DNA from: an uncultured Eubacteriales bacterium
GTDB lineage: Bacteria; Bacillota; Clostridia; Oscillospirales; Acutalibacteraceae
Direction of reading: 5' to 3'
Assembly (NCBI GenBank): GCA_900317765.1
Contig: ONID01000009.1
Location: 1 to 41,164 of the forward strand
Length of the DNA: 41,164 nucleotides
Part shown: positions 16,077-24,781 of the stretch, piece by piece
Layout of the letters: every line of letters begins with the position of its first letter
How positions within the stretch are numbered: the stretch's first letter is position 1
Position numbers and translations under genes: made by a program
Notes under the pieces: generated by a model
What the model was told of the DNA's origin: nothing
What the model saw: only the letters and a program-made list of their open reading frames with translations
Database searches by the model: none

Positions 16077-17129
16077 TCAGACTAAATATTTGATCTTTGT
16101 CCTTCTGATCAGTTCGCTCACGGCATAAGCGCCTGCCTGTGTCACAGCGAACCGGAGAACGAACATCATCAGAATTCCCGCGTTTGTGGTGAAGGCAAAG
16201 CGTCCGAAGCACATTGCGCTCACCGCAAGCACGACGTAATTGAGCGGATCGGAATACAGGTACAAGCCGAAGGAATTCCTGACAAGTCCCCTGTAGAACC
16301 GGGTTTCGCAAAGCCTTGTGTGCGAAATCCGCCAGGACAGCACATAGGTAATGTACATGCCGAGCAGCGCAAGAACGACGCCGGAAGGAATGCGCACGAG
16401 CTTTGAACCCAAGTGTCTGCTGACCGCAAACACCGCCAGGAAAAGCACTGCGGCGATCACGGTGTTTCTCGTGGTGTGAGAAGCATTGACCCTTTCCCTG
16501 TATCCTTCAAACACATACCCGCAATAGAACCACACGGTATACTCAAAGACATAGCTCACCGCGTTGATCGGAATAAAACCGCTCACCGCGTGAGCGGCAA
16601 GCAGCAAGCCGAAAACCGCCCATGACGGGAGAGGCAGCCTGTTGAGCAGAAAAACCGCTATGAACGCGCCGAACAGTGTCGGCAAAAACCACAGATGGGT
16701 GTTGCCCTGCAGCAGGAACTGTCCCACGCCCGCATCCCTTACCAGGTCTGACGATGAAGACCAGTAACCGGTCGCCAGCTTGACGGGAATGGCATAAAGC
16801 AAGGTGACAGCCGCAAAGGGAATGAGCAGGCGTTTGGCCTTCGACACCGACAGCGCACGGAGCGACTGATCCGGTCTGCGCTCGCAGCTCACGCGGAAAA
16901 GAGCTCCGCTCAGTGCGATAAACGCCGCCATATGAAATGCGTAGATCATTCTCCACAACAGATTCAGCAGTCTGAACGCGATCAGACCGTCGCTGTCCGC
17001 AAACAGGAAATCAACGCCGCCGTAAGGCGTGAGTATTCTGTAATACTGACAATGGCTGATAATCACCAGAATGGTCAGCACCACTCTCATGGATTCATAT
17101 TCACTGATTTTCTTTTTTTCCATAAGCAT
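16077..17129 (-). CDS. Acyltransferase family 3 (OafA/NodX-like) membrane protein
   Basis: About 350 residues with about ten hydrophobic segments. The N-terminal KKISEYESMRVVLTILVIIS is the family's first helix, and the conserved His is in IISHCQYY; AFHMAAFIALSGALF and NTHLWFLPTLF are further family landmarks. These proteins O-acetylate or succinylate surface sugars at the membrane. The ATG at 17129 overlaps the stop of the upstream polymerase gene as TGATG, implying coupled translation; a GTG at 17132 and an ATG at 17123 are alternatives. Confidence 0.88.
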   Translation of the reverse strand: MLMEKKKISEYESMRVVLTILVIISHCQYYRILTPYGGVDFLFADSDGLIAFRLLNLLWRMIYAFHMAAFIALSGALFRVSCERRPDQSLRALSVSKAKRLLIPFAAVTLLYAIPVKLATGYWSSSSDLVRDAGVGQFLLQGNTHLWFLPTLFGAFIAVFLLNRLPLPSWAVFGLLLAAHAVSGFIPINAVSYVFEYTVWFYCGYVFEGYRERVNASHTTRNTVIAAVLFLAVFAVSRHLGSKLVRIPSGVVLALLGMYITYVLSWRISHTRLCETRFYRGLVRNSFGLYLYSDPLNYVVLAVSAMCFGRFAFTTNAGILMMFVLRFAVTQAGAYAVSELIRRTKIKYLV

Positions 17130-18349
17130 CACAGAAGCGCAAAGAATACAAACAGCGGCAGCATCTGGAAGGACGTAATCGTAAAGATAAACATAAACAT
17201 AAACAGACAGATGAACACCAGATTGTTCCAGTCAGCCTTTTTGATGTAACGATAGGAGCCCAGACCGAACGAGCCAACATATGGCGCCAACAGATAAACG
17301 CCTCCGTACGCCAGTATCTGCATGAGCGAATTGGAAAAGCCCTTTCTGTCTATTCTGAAGGTGCTCATCATATAAACGTAGGAGTTACTGTTCCCGTAGC
17401 CGTTGCCCATGATCGGGTGCAGCATCCACGCCTTGAAACCTGCCACGAAATCATCCATTCGCAGCGATCCCGATGTGGTCTGGAGCTTGGATTCCAGAAC
17501 GTATTCCATCACCAGAACAATTGCAATCAGCACGAGAGGGGCTATGGTGAGCTTAATGACAGAGGACACCGTGTTCTTGCCGCTGTTGGTGATGATATAC
17601 TTCATAAATATGGCAATAATGGCGACAACATATCCCGTGGTGGAAATGCATGTCACGATGGAAACAAGCAGCAATATGCAGACCTTGAGATTATACTGCT
17701 TCTTCTTGAAGAGTTCCACAAGAAAGGCAAAGCAGAACATGAAGCTGCTCATGGGAGCCTCGGTAAAAATAGCGCTGTTGCGAACGAACATGGTATCGAA
17801 AAAGCGCTGATACTGCGTTTCAAAATACAGATGGTAGTAAGTGTTGATGGGAACCTCCGAGCCGTCGGTAGATGACCATATGGTGTATTCTACACCGCTG
17901 GGCTGTATGATTCCCAGAATAGAGCCGACTAACCAGAAAGACAGCGACACGATCGAAATGACGATAATGATCTGTTCCATTACCTCATACAGCTTTTGCT
18001 TGTGTTCTTCCCGCAGTGCAAAGCACAGCAGACAGATGGTACAGATTCTCAGCACCATCTTGGGGAAACTCTCCGCCTTGTACTCATCATAGAAATAGTA
18101 AATAAACAAATATGCGCATAGAACCGCGGTAGTGATTATTCCGTTGATAAAATGCTTCGTGTATTGCTTTCTGGAAAAAACATATACAACCGTTGCGCCA
18201 ACCAGCGCCAGAAGCAGCAGATCGTTGATCCTGCTGTATCTGGGCATGGCCGTCCATACCGAGCGCATTTCAAACACGAATGTCACCGCAAGCAGGTAAA
18301 CGGCAGCCATCGGCGCCGAAAAACGGATTGTCAACTTTCTTTCCTGCAT
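17129..18349 (-). CDS. O-antigen polymerase/ligase-like membrane protein (Wzy type)
   Basis: 406 residues, largely hydrophobic with about 11-12 membrane segments and one larger extracytoplasmic loop. The stretch FKAWMLHPIMGNGYGNSNSY resembles the HPxxGxGxG region of the Wzy/WaaL family. It follows a flippase gene by 4 bp, and its ribosome-binding site (GGGAGGAGTGATC) lies in the end of that gene. Wzy polymerises lipid-linked repeat units outside the membrane. Family sequence conservation is low, so the call relies on topology, motif and neighbourhood. Confidence 0.8.
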   Translation of the reverse strand: MQERKLTIRFSAPMAAVYLLAVTFVFEMRSVWTAMPRYSRINDLLLLALVGATVVYVFSRKQYTKHFINGIITTAVLCAYLFIYYFYDEYKAESFPKMVLRICTICLLCFALREEHKQKLYEVMEQIIIVISIVSLSFWLVGSILGIIQPSGVEYTIWSSTDGSEVPINTYYHLYFETQYQRFFDTMFVRNSAIFTEAPMSSFMFCFAFLVELFKKKQYNLKVCILLLVSIVTCISTTGYVVAIIAIFMKYIITNSGKNTVSSVIKLTIAPLVLIAIVLVMEYVLESKLQTTSGSLRMDDFVAGFKAWMLHPIMGNGYGNSNSYVYMMSTFRIDRKGFSNSLMQILAYGGVYLLAPYVGSFGLGSYRYIKKADWNNLVFICLFMFMFIFTITSFQMLPLFVFFALL

Positions 18350-18353
18350 CGGA

Positions 18354-19859
18354 TCACTCCTCCCGAACCTTAATGGTTGCTGTCTTTTTGAAGAATCTGT
18401 CTATCACAGGCATGGTGCTCATCTTATCTATCATCTGTTCCAGCAGCTCGCGGAGCAGCCATTCCCGCGTGAAAAGCAGCACCGCCGCATATGCGCCGAA
18501 GAAAAGAATCGTGGTGCATGCCAGCGTGAGGAAATTGCTCAGTTCAAGAAACGTGATCCAAAAGGAACACAGCGTTCCTGCCGCAAGGCCGAGTGCAATC
18601 TTCCAGTAAGAAACCGCGCGGAACGCGTTGGATATTTCCCCCCGCATGGCGAGATACTGCACAACCAGCACGCCGAATTCCGCCGCCAGTGTTCCGATCG
18701 CCGCACCTGTGGAGGCCATTCGCGGAATCAGCAGTGTGTTGATCACAAGATTGATGACCAGTCCCACCACCTCGGAAAGCAGAACCGACTTTTCCCTGCC
18801 CATCGGAACCATTATCTGAATGCCGGTAATATTGGTCACACCGATAAAGAGCAGCGTCGGCATGATAATCTTCATCGGGATGATGGAGGGCGAATAATAA
18901 CCGCCCGAAAGCAGCCAGATGCCGTATTTTGCGTAAAGCATGAAATAAAGCATGAGCGCAGACGAAAGTATGAATACGAAGTCCAGCGCCTTTCTGCTCA
19001 CTTTGCGGAATTTGCCCCATTGCTTGGTCTGAATCAGGTAGGAAGACCGCGGGAGCAGTACCGCTCCGAGCGAAGTGACAATGCTGAGAAGCAGGCTCTT
19101 GATTCTGACCGCCGCGTTGTAATAGCCGACGTCGGTCTTGGTGAGCATAAACCCGAGCATGAGGGTATCCATATGGGTGTAGATGGTGGTGGCGCATGCC
19201 ATCGCAAAGAAGATGGCAAGCGGCTTCAGGTGGCGTTTGATGTGATAATTTCCCATCGGCTTCAGGTCGATATATTTGCGGACGTTAATAAAATTGAATA
19301 TGTTCGACGCGGAAGCGGCAAAAATGGAGATGAAGCCGTAAACCACATAATCCGATTGCTCATGCACGAGCAGGAACATCGCTGCGAGGGCGATGAATTT
19401 GAACACGATGGAACGCACCGCGATATAACGGTACTGTTCAAGCGCCTTATACAGCCATTCCATTCCGATGGAGGTCAGAAGGATGGTAAAGCTGACTATG
19501 ATATACAGCTGCCTGTCTTCTCTCAGAGCCGGCACGAAAATCAGCGCCAGTGCAAGCAGTATATACGATATGACGCACATGATCAGATTGATGCAGAGAA
19601 GTTCATGCGCCGTGCGGGTAAGTTCCTTCCGGTTGTTTCTTATCTTTGAACACGTCCGTATGCCGTAAGTAGGCATACCAAGCTGTGACAGCATGGTAAA
19701 GTATGAAATCAGCGACACGGCAAATGACACCTTGCCGGTTCCCGACGGCATCAGTATTCTCGACACATAGGGGAATGTGATGAGCGGGAATATGAAGTTT
19801 GTCATTGTAAGAAACGTGTTGTAGATAAAATTCTTTTTGATTGATTTCTGTTTCTTCAT
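18354..19859 (-). CDS. Polysaccharide flippase (Wzx/RfbX type, MOP superfamily)
   Basis: 501 residues with about 12-14 membrane helices. The N-terminal KNFIYNTFLTMTNFIFPLIT and PYVSRILMPSGTGKVSFA are typical of the polysaccharide transport branch, as is the GIRTCSKIR stretch. It should flip undecaprenyl-linked repeat units across the membrane for the Wzy encoded next. AGGAAG precedes the ATG. The 66 bp upstream of it hold no recognisable element. Confidence 0.93.
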   Translation of the reverse strand: MKKQKSIKKNFIYNTFLTMTNFIFPLITFPYVSRILMPSGTGKVSFAVSLISYFTMLSQLGMPTYGIRTCSKIRNNRKELTRTAHELLCINLIMCVISYILLALALIFVPALREDRQLYIIVSFTILLTSIGMEWLYKALEQYRYIAVRSIVFKFIALAAMFLLVHEQSDYVVYGFISIFAASASNIFNFINVRKYIDLKPMGNYHIKRHLKPLAIFFAMACATTIYTHMDTLMLGFMLTKTDVGYYNAAVRIKSLLLSIVTSLGAVLLPRSSYLIQTKQWGKFRKVSRKALDFVFILSSALMLYFMLYAKYGIWLLSGGYYSPSIIPMKIIMPTLLFIGVTNITGIQIMVPMGREKSVLLSEVVGLVINLVINTLLIPRMASTGAAIGTLAAEFGVLVVQYLAMRGEISNAFRAVSYWKIALGLAAGTLCSFWITFLELSNFLTLACTTILFFGAYAAVLLFTREWLLRELLEQMIDKMSTMPVIDRFFKKTATIKVREE

Positions 19860-19925
19860 TTGATTCTTCCTGACGTTTTTAAATTAAAGGAGCCTTTATA
19901 TCACCGACTGACTGCGAAAGAAACC

Positions 19926-20666
19926 TCATTCCTTGCCCGGACTGCTCAGTCCGTAGATCTGTTCATTCTCACGTGCGTCAAGAATCGCACGCATGGTGTA
20001 GAAATCGTCCGGTGTGGTTATCTTGATGTTTTCATACGGACCGTCCACCATGTGCAGCTTATAGCCGTATGACTGCATTAATGTGCAGGAATCAATTGAA
20101 TTGTCAATGCCTTCGCTCAATGCCCGTTCGTGCACAGCTAAAATCTCTTCCAGACGGAAGCTCTGAGGGGCTTTTGCCACTCTCGACCTGTCTCTCGACG
20201 GCACCTGCTCGACCATCCCGTCCTCGTCAATCACCACGATGGTCTCCTTGACAATGCCGGAGGTGATCGCAGAACCGTATTTTTTGACGCTCTCGATATT
20301 CACCGAAAGCAGCTTTTCATTGATCAGCGGACGGACGCCGTCATGGATCAGGACAATCGCCTTCTGTCCTGCCGCCACTTCTTTGGCTGCCAGAAGGCCG
20401 TTGTAGATGGAAAGCTGTCCCGTCGCGCCGCCGCGCACGACACGCTTGACCTTTTCAATGCGGTATTGGTAGAGCAGCTTTTCAAGATAGGGAATCCACT
20501 CCCCTACACACGAAATCACCACTGCGTCAATCTCATCGTTGTGCTCAAAATACTCCAGCGTATGAATGATGATGGGCTTGTTGTGAATTTCCAGGAATTG
20601 CTTCGGCACGTCCTTGCTGTGCATCCGGCTTCCGACTCCGCCTGCAAAAATAACTCCTATATTCAT
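19926..20666 (-). CDS. CDP-alcohol cytidylyltransferase (IspD/TarI family)
   Basis: 246 residues. The nucleotidyltransferase signature is IFAGGVGSRM (6-15) with PKQFLEI next to it, and the C-terminal ENIKITTPDDF is shared by IspD and TarI. IspD makes CDP-methylerythritol; TarI makes CDP-ribitol for teichoic acid. Its position among LicD, TagF and export genes favours a TarI-like role supplying a CDP-alcohol, but no TarJ-type reductase is in the window, so IspD cannot be excluded. GGAGG precedes the ATG. Confidence 0.88.
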   Translation of the reverse strand: MNIGVIFAGGVGSRMHSKDVPKQFLEIHNKPIIIHTLEYFEHNDEIDAVVISCVGEWIPYLEKLLYQYRIEKVKRVVRGGATGQLSIYNGLLAAKEVAAGQKAIVLIHDGVRPLINEKLLSVNIESVKKYGSAITSGIVKETIVVIDEDGMVEQVPSRDRSRVAKAPQSFRLEEILAVHERALSEGIDNSIDSCTLMQSYGYKLHMVDGPYENIKITTPDDFYTMRAILDARENEQIYGLSSPGKE

Positions 20667-20687
20667 TGTAATGACGCCTCCAAATTC

Positions 20688-23321
20688 TTATTCATATATG
20701 CTTATGTTGACGGTTCTCGATTCGACGATTTCCCCCGAATCGTCGGTTATGACGCACTTGACCTGCATTCCCTGCCATGTGTCATTCGCTGTCGCGGATG
20801 TGGCTGCCGTCTCATGCCATTTCCACATGCTCCATTCTTCTGCGTCGGCTTTTTTGTAGTACCACTGGTATTGCAGTTTTCCTTCTCCGACGGCTTTTAC
20901 CTCAAATGTCACGTCTTCCTCGGGGCGAAGGCTTTTGTCAGATGGCTGTGAGATAATTCTCAGCTTCGTGTTCACGGATACAGTGATCGGCTCGGAATAG
21001 ATCTTATTGCCCTGTTTGTCCGTTACTTCGCAACGCACCTTGGCACCGTTCCATTCCTTGCCGGCGGTTACGGATACCATTGAGGACTCCTGTCCCTTCC
21101 AGAGCGTCCATGCCTTTTCGCTTGTTTTTCTGTGATACCATCTGATCCGGTAATCGGTTCCTCTCACAGTGACGCTGAAGGACATCGGGTCATAACTGTA
21201 TGCGTCAACGCCGGACGACTGCATCACAATTGCCGGATCTCCTGTCAGAGATACCACTGTCGGAACGGAATACACGGTGCTTCCGCTGCTGTCGGTGACG
21301 GCGCAGCGAACCTGCATTCTGTCCCACGAATCGTCGGCTGCGGCGGTCATCACCGCCGACTCCCTGCCGCTCCAGGTCTGCCATTCATCCGCGCCTTTTT
21401 TCCTGTACTCCCACTGGTAGCACAGTCCGCTTCCGGCAGCCTTTACCCTGAACAGCGCCTGTTCTCCCGGTCTGACAGAAACGCTCTTCTGCGAATCCAT
21501 CACCGCGGCATTCCCCGTCGCCGCACCCGTTGCGATTTCCACCACATTGGTGGGGAACGTGTAAAAGCATTCCGCACCCCCGGTGCTCCTGCTCACCACA
21601 AGAATACGGCTTATGCTGTTCTCGGGAATGTCCTTCAGATCGTATGACAGGCTGCGGGTGACCGCAAGCTCGTTCAGCATGCCGTTATCATAGCTGTAAA
21701 TGACGTATTCATCCGCGCCCTCCGATTCCTGCCAGCTGAGTCTCGCGCTGTTGCCGCTGACACGGCAACTGACAAAGGGCGTTTCCGGCAGAGGAGACTT
21801 CCCGTTGTGCATGACAACAATGTCCGACTGCTTCGAACCTGCCATGCTGAACCGATTGTCGGGATTGTTGTTCCTGACAATGCAGTTGACGCAGTTTTTT
21901 CCGATGCGCACGTCATCTTCCCGGGAGCCTGTGATGATGTTGTTCTCGACAACGGCGCTGATGTCGCTGCCTTCTTTATTGGTGATGTGAATGCCTGTCT
22001 TTTTGGAATCGGCAACGGAATTCCCCCAGACATGAGAGTTTCCGCCATGGAGCATGATTCCATACAGACAGTTATTCAGCTTATTGTCAAAAATGCTTGT
22101 TTCGGACGCCTCAGTCCATATTCCCCGGGTATTCCCGACCTGGTTGCCTTCCACCGAAGCCTTTGTTTCAAGCAGGAAGATTCCCTGCGCGGAGGTATTG
22201 GAGATTCGGTTGTTCCGCACGACCGACATGGAATTGCCGCCCTTGATCCTGATCGCTCTCCCGTCCACATCCGAAATGACGTTGTCCTCGATCACGCACG
22301 AGGAATTGCCTGAAATGACCGCGGTCGAAGCGCCGGATCCGTCGCTGATATTCCTGATTTCGTTGTTCCTGACCAATACCGCGCTGTTGTCGTTGACGGA
22401 GAGGCATTTTTCTCCGCAACCCTGTATGGTATTGGACAGGATACTGCACTCGGTGGAGTAACACCACAGAAACAGCGGACAGTTGTCGGCGGTACAGCCG
22501 GTCACCGAAAGCCGGAACATGCTGTACGCGTTGATGCAGTGGTACTGCACTTTGTCAAAGGTGCAGTTTTTCACCGAGATGTTCTTCTCCTGCCTGCCGT
22601 TGCCGTAATGATGGGTTCCTATGCCGCTTGCCACGTTGTCAAAGCGGCAGTTTTCCACGGATATGTTTTCCGACGGGAGCATGCCACCGCCCGGAAGCGG
22701 CAGAAAATCTATGTGAAGAGCCTCCTTGTAGATCTGGTTAATGTCGCTGATGGGAAAATGATCCTTGAATGTGCAGTCTGTCACCACTGCGTTCCGCACA
22801 CCGGTCAGCATGACAAAATGATCGGACGAATCCTCCATCTTCAGCCCCTTCAGGGTGATGTCGCTGGCGCTGTGGAATCCGATGGGCTCGGTATGCGCGC
22901 CGGTCGCGGCCGCATTCCCCCTCCAGACGCCGCCGCTGATCACCACGTCGGTGACAGCGTCGTAGCTCTCCTTTGTCGCTCCCCCGAACAGCATGAGCCC
23001 TTCCTGTCCGGTGAATACCATCACGGCATTTTCGCTCAGCTGAAACCTCGTATGGGAGTAGATGATCAGACTGCGCTCCAAATAATATACGCCGTCACTC
23101 AAAGTCACCGTAACGGGACGGTCAGAAGTTGCGTTGTCGCGGGCATAGTTCAGCGCCTGCTGCAGGGCTTGCCTGTCATCCTTCGAATCCGTGCCGTCAG
23201 CACCGAAGCGCTCGGCAGCGACGGCTGCGTCAGTCCTGTCCTTCCCGGAATCTGCCTGACAGGAAGCGCAGAAGGTCAACAGCAGCAGCGATATTATCAA
23301 CAAAACAGCCATTCTCTTCAC
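20688..23321 (-). CDS. Surface lipoprotein: pectate-lyase-like beta-helix plus three Ig-like modules
   Basis: 877 residues from a GTG at 23321, which has GGGAGGTGAT just upstream; the next ATG (23312) is farther from it. A signal peptide ends at Cys21 (CASCQAD), a probable lipoprotein cysteine. RFGADGTDSKDDRQALQQAL is the typical opening of the pectate-lyase/GH28-like right-handed beta-helix, followed to about residue 500 by many parallel-helix rungs (for example NNEIRNISDGSG, NNRISNTSAQGIF). A short fibronectin-like segment precedes three Ig-like modules (about 600-690, 690-785, 785-877), each with a W..W and a W.GMQVKC-type strand. The helix could bind or modify a polysaccharide, like lyases or C5-epimerases; no catalytic residues could be assigned. 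It is embedded in the cluster, upstream of the cytidylyltransferase gene. Confidence 0.86.
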   Translation of the reverse strand: MKRMAVLLIISLLLLTFCASCQADSGKDRTDAAVAAERFGADGTDSKDDRQALQQALNYARDNATSDRPVTVTLSDGVYYLERSLIIYSHTRFQLSENAVMVFTGQEGLMLFGGATKESYDAVTDVVISGGVWRGNAAATGAHTEPIGFHSASDITLKGLKMEDSSDHFVMLTGVRNAVVTDCTFKDHFPISDINQIYKEALHIDFLPLPGGGMLPSENISVENCRFDNVASGIGTHHYGNGRQEKNISVKNCTFDKVQYHCINAYSMFRLSVTGCTADNCPLFLWCYSTECSILSNTIQGCGEKCLSVNDNSAVLVRNNEIRNISDGSGASTAVISGNSSCVIEDNVISDVDGRAIRIKGGNSMSVVRNNRISNTSAQGIFLLETKASVEGNQVGNTRGIWTEASETSIFDNKLNNCLYGIMLHGGNSHVWGNSVADSKKTGIHITNKEGSDISAVVENNIITGSREDDVRIGKNCVNCIVRNNNPDNRFSMAGSKQSDIVVMHNGKSPLPETPFVSCRVSGNSARLSWQESEGADEYVIYSYDNGMLNELAVTRSLSYDLKDIPENSISRILVVSRSTGGAECFYTFPTNVVEIATGAATGNAAVMDSQKSVSVRPGEQALFRVKAAGSGLCYQWEYRKKGADEWQTWSGRESAVMTAAADDSWDRMQVRCAVTDSSGSTVYSVPTVVSLTGDPAIVMQSSGVDAYSYDPMSFSVTVRGTDYRIRWYHRKTSEKAWTLWKGQESSMVSVTAGKEWNGAKVRCEVTDKQGNKIYSEPITVSVNTKLRIISQPSDKSLRPEEDVTFEVKAVGEGKLQYQWYYKKADAEEWSMWKWHETAATSATANDTWQGMQVKCVITDDSGEIVESRTVNISIYE

Positions 23322-23419
23322 AAAATCACCTCCCGAACGGAATTTTCATTTAATCTTGCAAAGGCACTGTTCAGATTGTTTTTGAACTGCGCCTAAGCCT
23401 CCTTAAAATGCTGCTTTAT

Positions 23420-23728
23420 AGCCAATTGTAAAAGTGTAAGAATAGCGTAAATCGGGAGCTGTGCTGATTTGAAAACGCAGGCTTTTCTCCAGTCGGAGCA
23501 AGGCTGGGCTTTAGCTTTTACCAGATTTGTTGCGCCCGGGAGTGTTGCTTGTCGTGGTGCGTTGCAGCGAGGGGCGCTGCCCCTCGTTGGCAGCGTTGCT
23601 GCCAACATCCCCCGGCAGGGCGCTGCCCTGCACCTGCCAGGGAGCCTTGCCCCCTGGACCCCACGCTCGCATGCGCTCGCTAGTTATGCGCTGCGCTATG
23701 CTTTTTTCTTTTTGTTTTACAATTGCCT
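23420..23728. mobile_element. MITE-like repeat, long copy with tandem hairpins
   Basis: 309 bp with ends AGCCAATTGTAAAA (23420-23433) and TTTTACAATTGCCT (23715-23728), complementary at 13 of 14 positions. It is flanked by the 11-bp direct repeat AATGCTGCTTT, two bases away on the left. It encodes no transposase. The right-hand 54 bp matches the short copy at 14879-14933, and the GC-rich centre holds four hairpins. Non-autonomous mobilisation is inferred from structure alone. Confidence 0.7.
23568..23657. repeat. Four tandem GC-rich hairpins with 3-nt loops
   Basis: CGAGGGGC-GCT-GCCCCTCG (23568-23586), TTGGCAGC-GTT-GCTGCCAA (23587-23605), GCAGGGC-GCT-GCCCTGC (23615-23631) and CCAGGGAGC-CTT-GCCCCCTGG (23637-23657, one mismatch). 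Three are perfect, and the first two abut. Confidence 0.85.
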
Positions 23729-23760
23729 AATGCTGCTTTTAAGGAGGCTTATGAATCAGA

Positions 23761-24750
23761 TCAATATCTGTACTTTTTCAGCATGAGGTGGTGAAGAATG
23801 CCGTAAGCGGCATAATGCGACCACACGAGCAGCTTGAAGGATTTACGCATCATCAGACGCTGATAGATTGCGGGCTGCTCCGATTTGAGGTATTCCACAA
23901 AGTCGATCAGCTCCTGCTTGTGCTGTTTCGACTTGGAGATGATCAGATAGGTTCTGATCTGGAAGCGTGTGCGCTTGCCCAAGTATTTGAAAATGTAATT
24001 GTCCTTTTTGGTCTGTCTTTTGAACACATCGGCATACTCATTATAGAGTCTTTTGAGCACGATGGTCTGTTCATTGTAATGCTTTTCCAGACCGGAAAGG
24101 CTGATGCTCTGTTCGCCGCGTCCGATGCGATAGCAATAAACGGTGACAGGGGCGACCCTCACGGTGTTGACCCAGCGCAGCGGCAGGAGATCGTATTCCT
24201 GATCGGTGTAGAAACAGTGCTCGGTCAGAGTGACGCTGTTGTCCTGCAAAAGCCTGGTGCGGTAGGTTATGGCATGCATGGTAAACCACGCATCGTCCGG
24301 AAGTTCGTCAAATGTGCCTGTCACAAAGGGAAGCTTCGCGCCCTGGTCGCTTTCCTCGGTGTGACCGTCGGTTTCAAACACCCTTCGGAAACGGGCGATG
24401 ACCATATCCTCGTCTGCCTGCTCCAGAATGCCGATGAACTCCCTGAGACCGTCCTTGTCGAACCAGTCGTCGCCGTCGAGCAGACGGAAATACTTGCCTG
24501 TCGCCGCCTTGATGCCGGCGTTGACGGTGGAACCGTAGCCGCCGTTTTCCTTGTTGATCAGCACAAACGTTCCGGGAGCCATGCTGACATATTTTTCTGC
24601 CACTGCGGCAGTGCCGTCCTTGGAACCGTCGTTGACAATAATGACCTCCAGCTTGTCCATGATCTCAGGAACAAGGCAGGATTCCAGCGTCTGGTCAAGG
24701 AATTTTTCAACATTGTAGCTCGCTATGGAAACACTCAATACTTTATCCAA
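23761..24750 (-). CDS. Family 2 glycosyltransferase
   Basis: 329 residues from a TTG at 24750, directly after AGAGGTGAT; the protein then begins MDKVLSVSIASYN, as usual for GT2. The GT-A fold shows VIIVNDGSKDG and the metal-binding RLLDGDDWFD. The C-terminal 120 residues are basic and helical. It transfers a sugar in the cytoplasm to a lipid-linked intermediate. It lies 31 bp after the TagF-like gene; the 439-bp gap downstream holds the repeat elements. Confidence 0.9.
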   Translation of the reverse strand: MDKVLSVSIASYNVEKFLDQTLESCLVPEIMDKLEVIIVNDGSKDGTAAVAEKYVSMAPGTFVLINKENGGYGSTVNAGIKAATGKYFRLLDGDDWFDKDGLREFIGILEQADEDMVIARFRRVFETDGHTEESDQGAKLPFVTGTFDELPDDAWFTMHAITYRTRLLQDNSVTLTEHCFYTDQEYDLLPLRWVNTVRVAPVTVYCYRIGRGEQSISLSGLEKHYNEQTIVLKRLYNEYADVFKRQTKKDNYIFKYLGKRTRFQIRTYLIISKSKQHKQELIDFVEYLKSEQPAIYQRLMMRKSFKLLVWSHYAAYGILHHLMLKKYRY

Positions 24751-24781
24751 ACTATCACCTCTCAATTAGTAGCGGAACACT

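Larger units (their letters stand above)
23395..23750. repeat. Perfect palindrome apparently split by an inserted element
   Basis: AAGCCTCCTTAAAA (23395-23408) and TTTTAAGGAGGCTT (23737-23750) are perfect 14-bp inverted arms. The 11-mer AATGCTGCTTT occurs at both inner borders (23407-23417 and 23729-23739). Removing one copy plus the DNA between them rejoins the arms as a 14-bp stem with loop TGCTGC. This covers most of the 439-bp gene-free stretch 23322-23760; I see no gene in it. Confidence 0.75.

Noticed and set aside
23568-23657. CRISPR array
   Set aside because: The repeats are self-complementary hairpins of differing sequence, without identical direct repeats or uniform spacers, and there are no cas genes.
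23469-23786. A 105-codon open frame across the hairpin cassette
   Set aside because: It spans the repeat element and the end of the GT2 gene, has no ribosome-binding site and its sequence only reflects the hairpin repeats.
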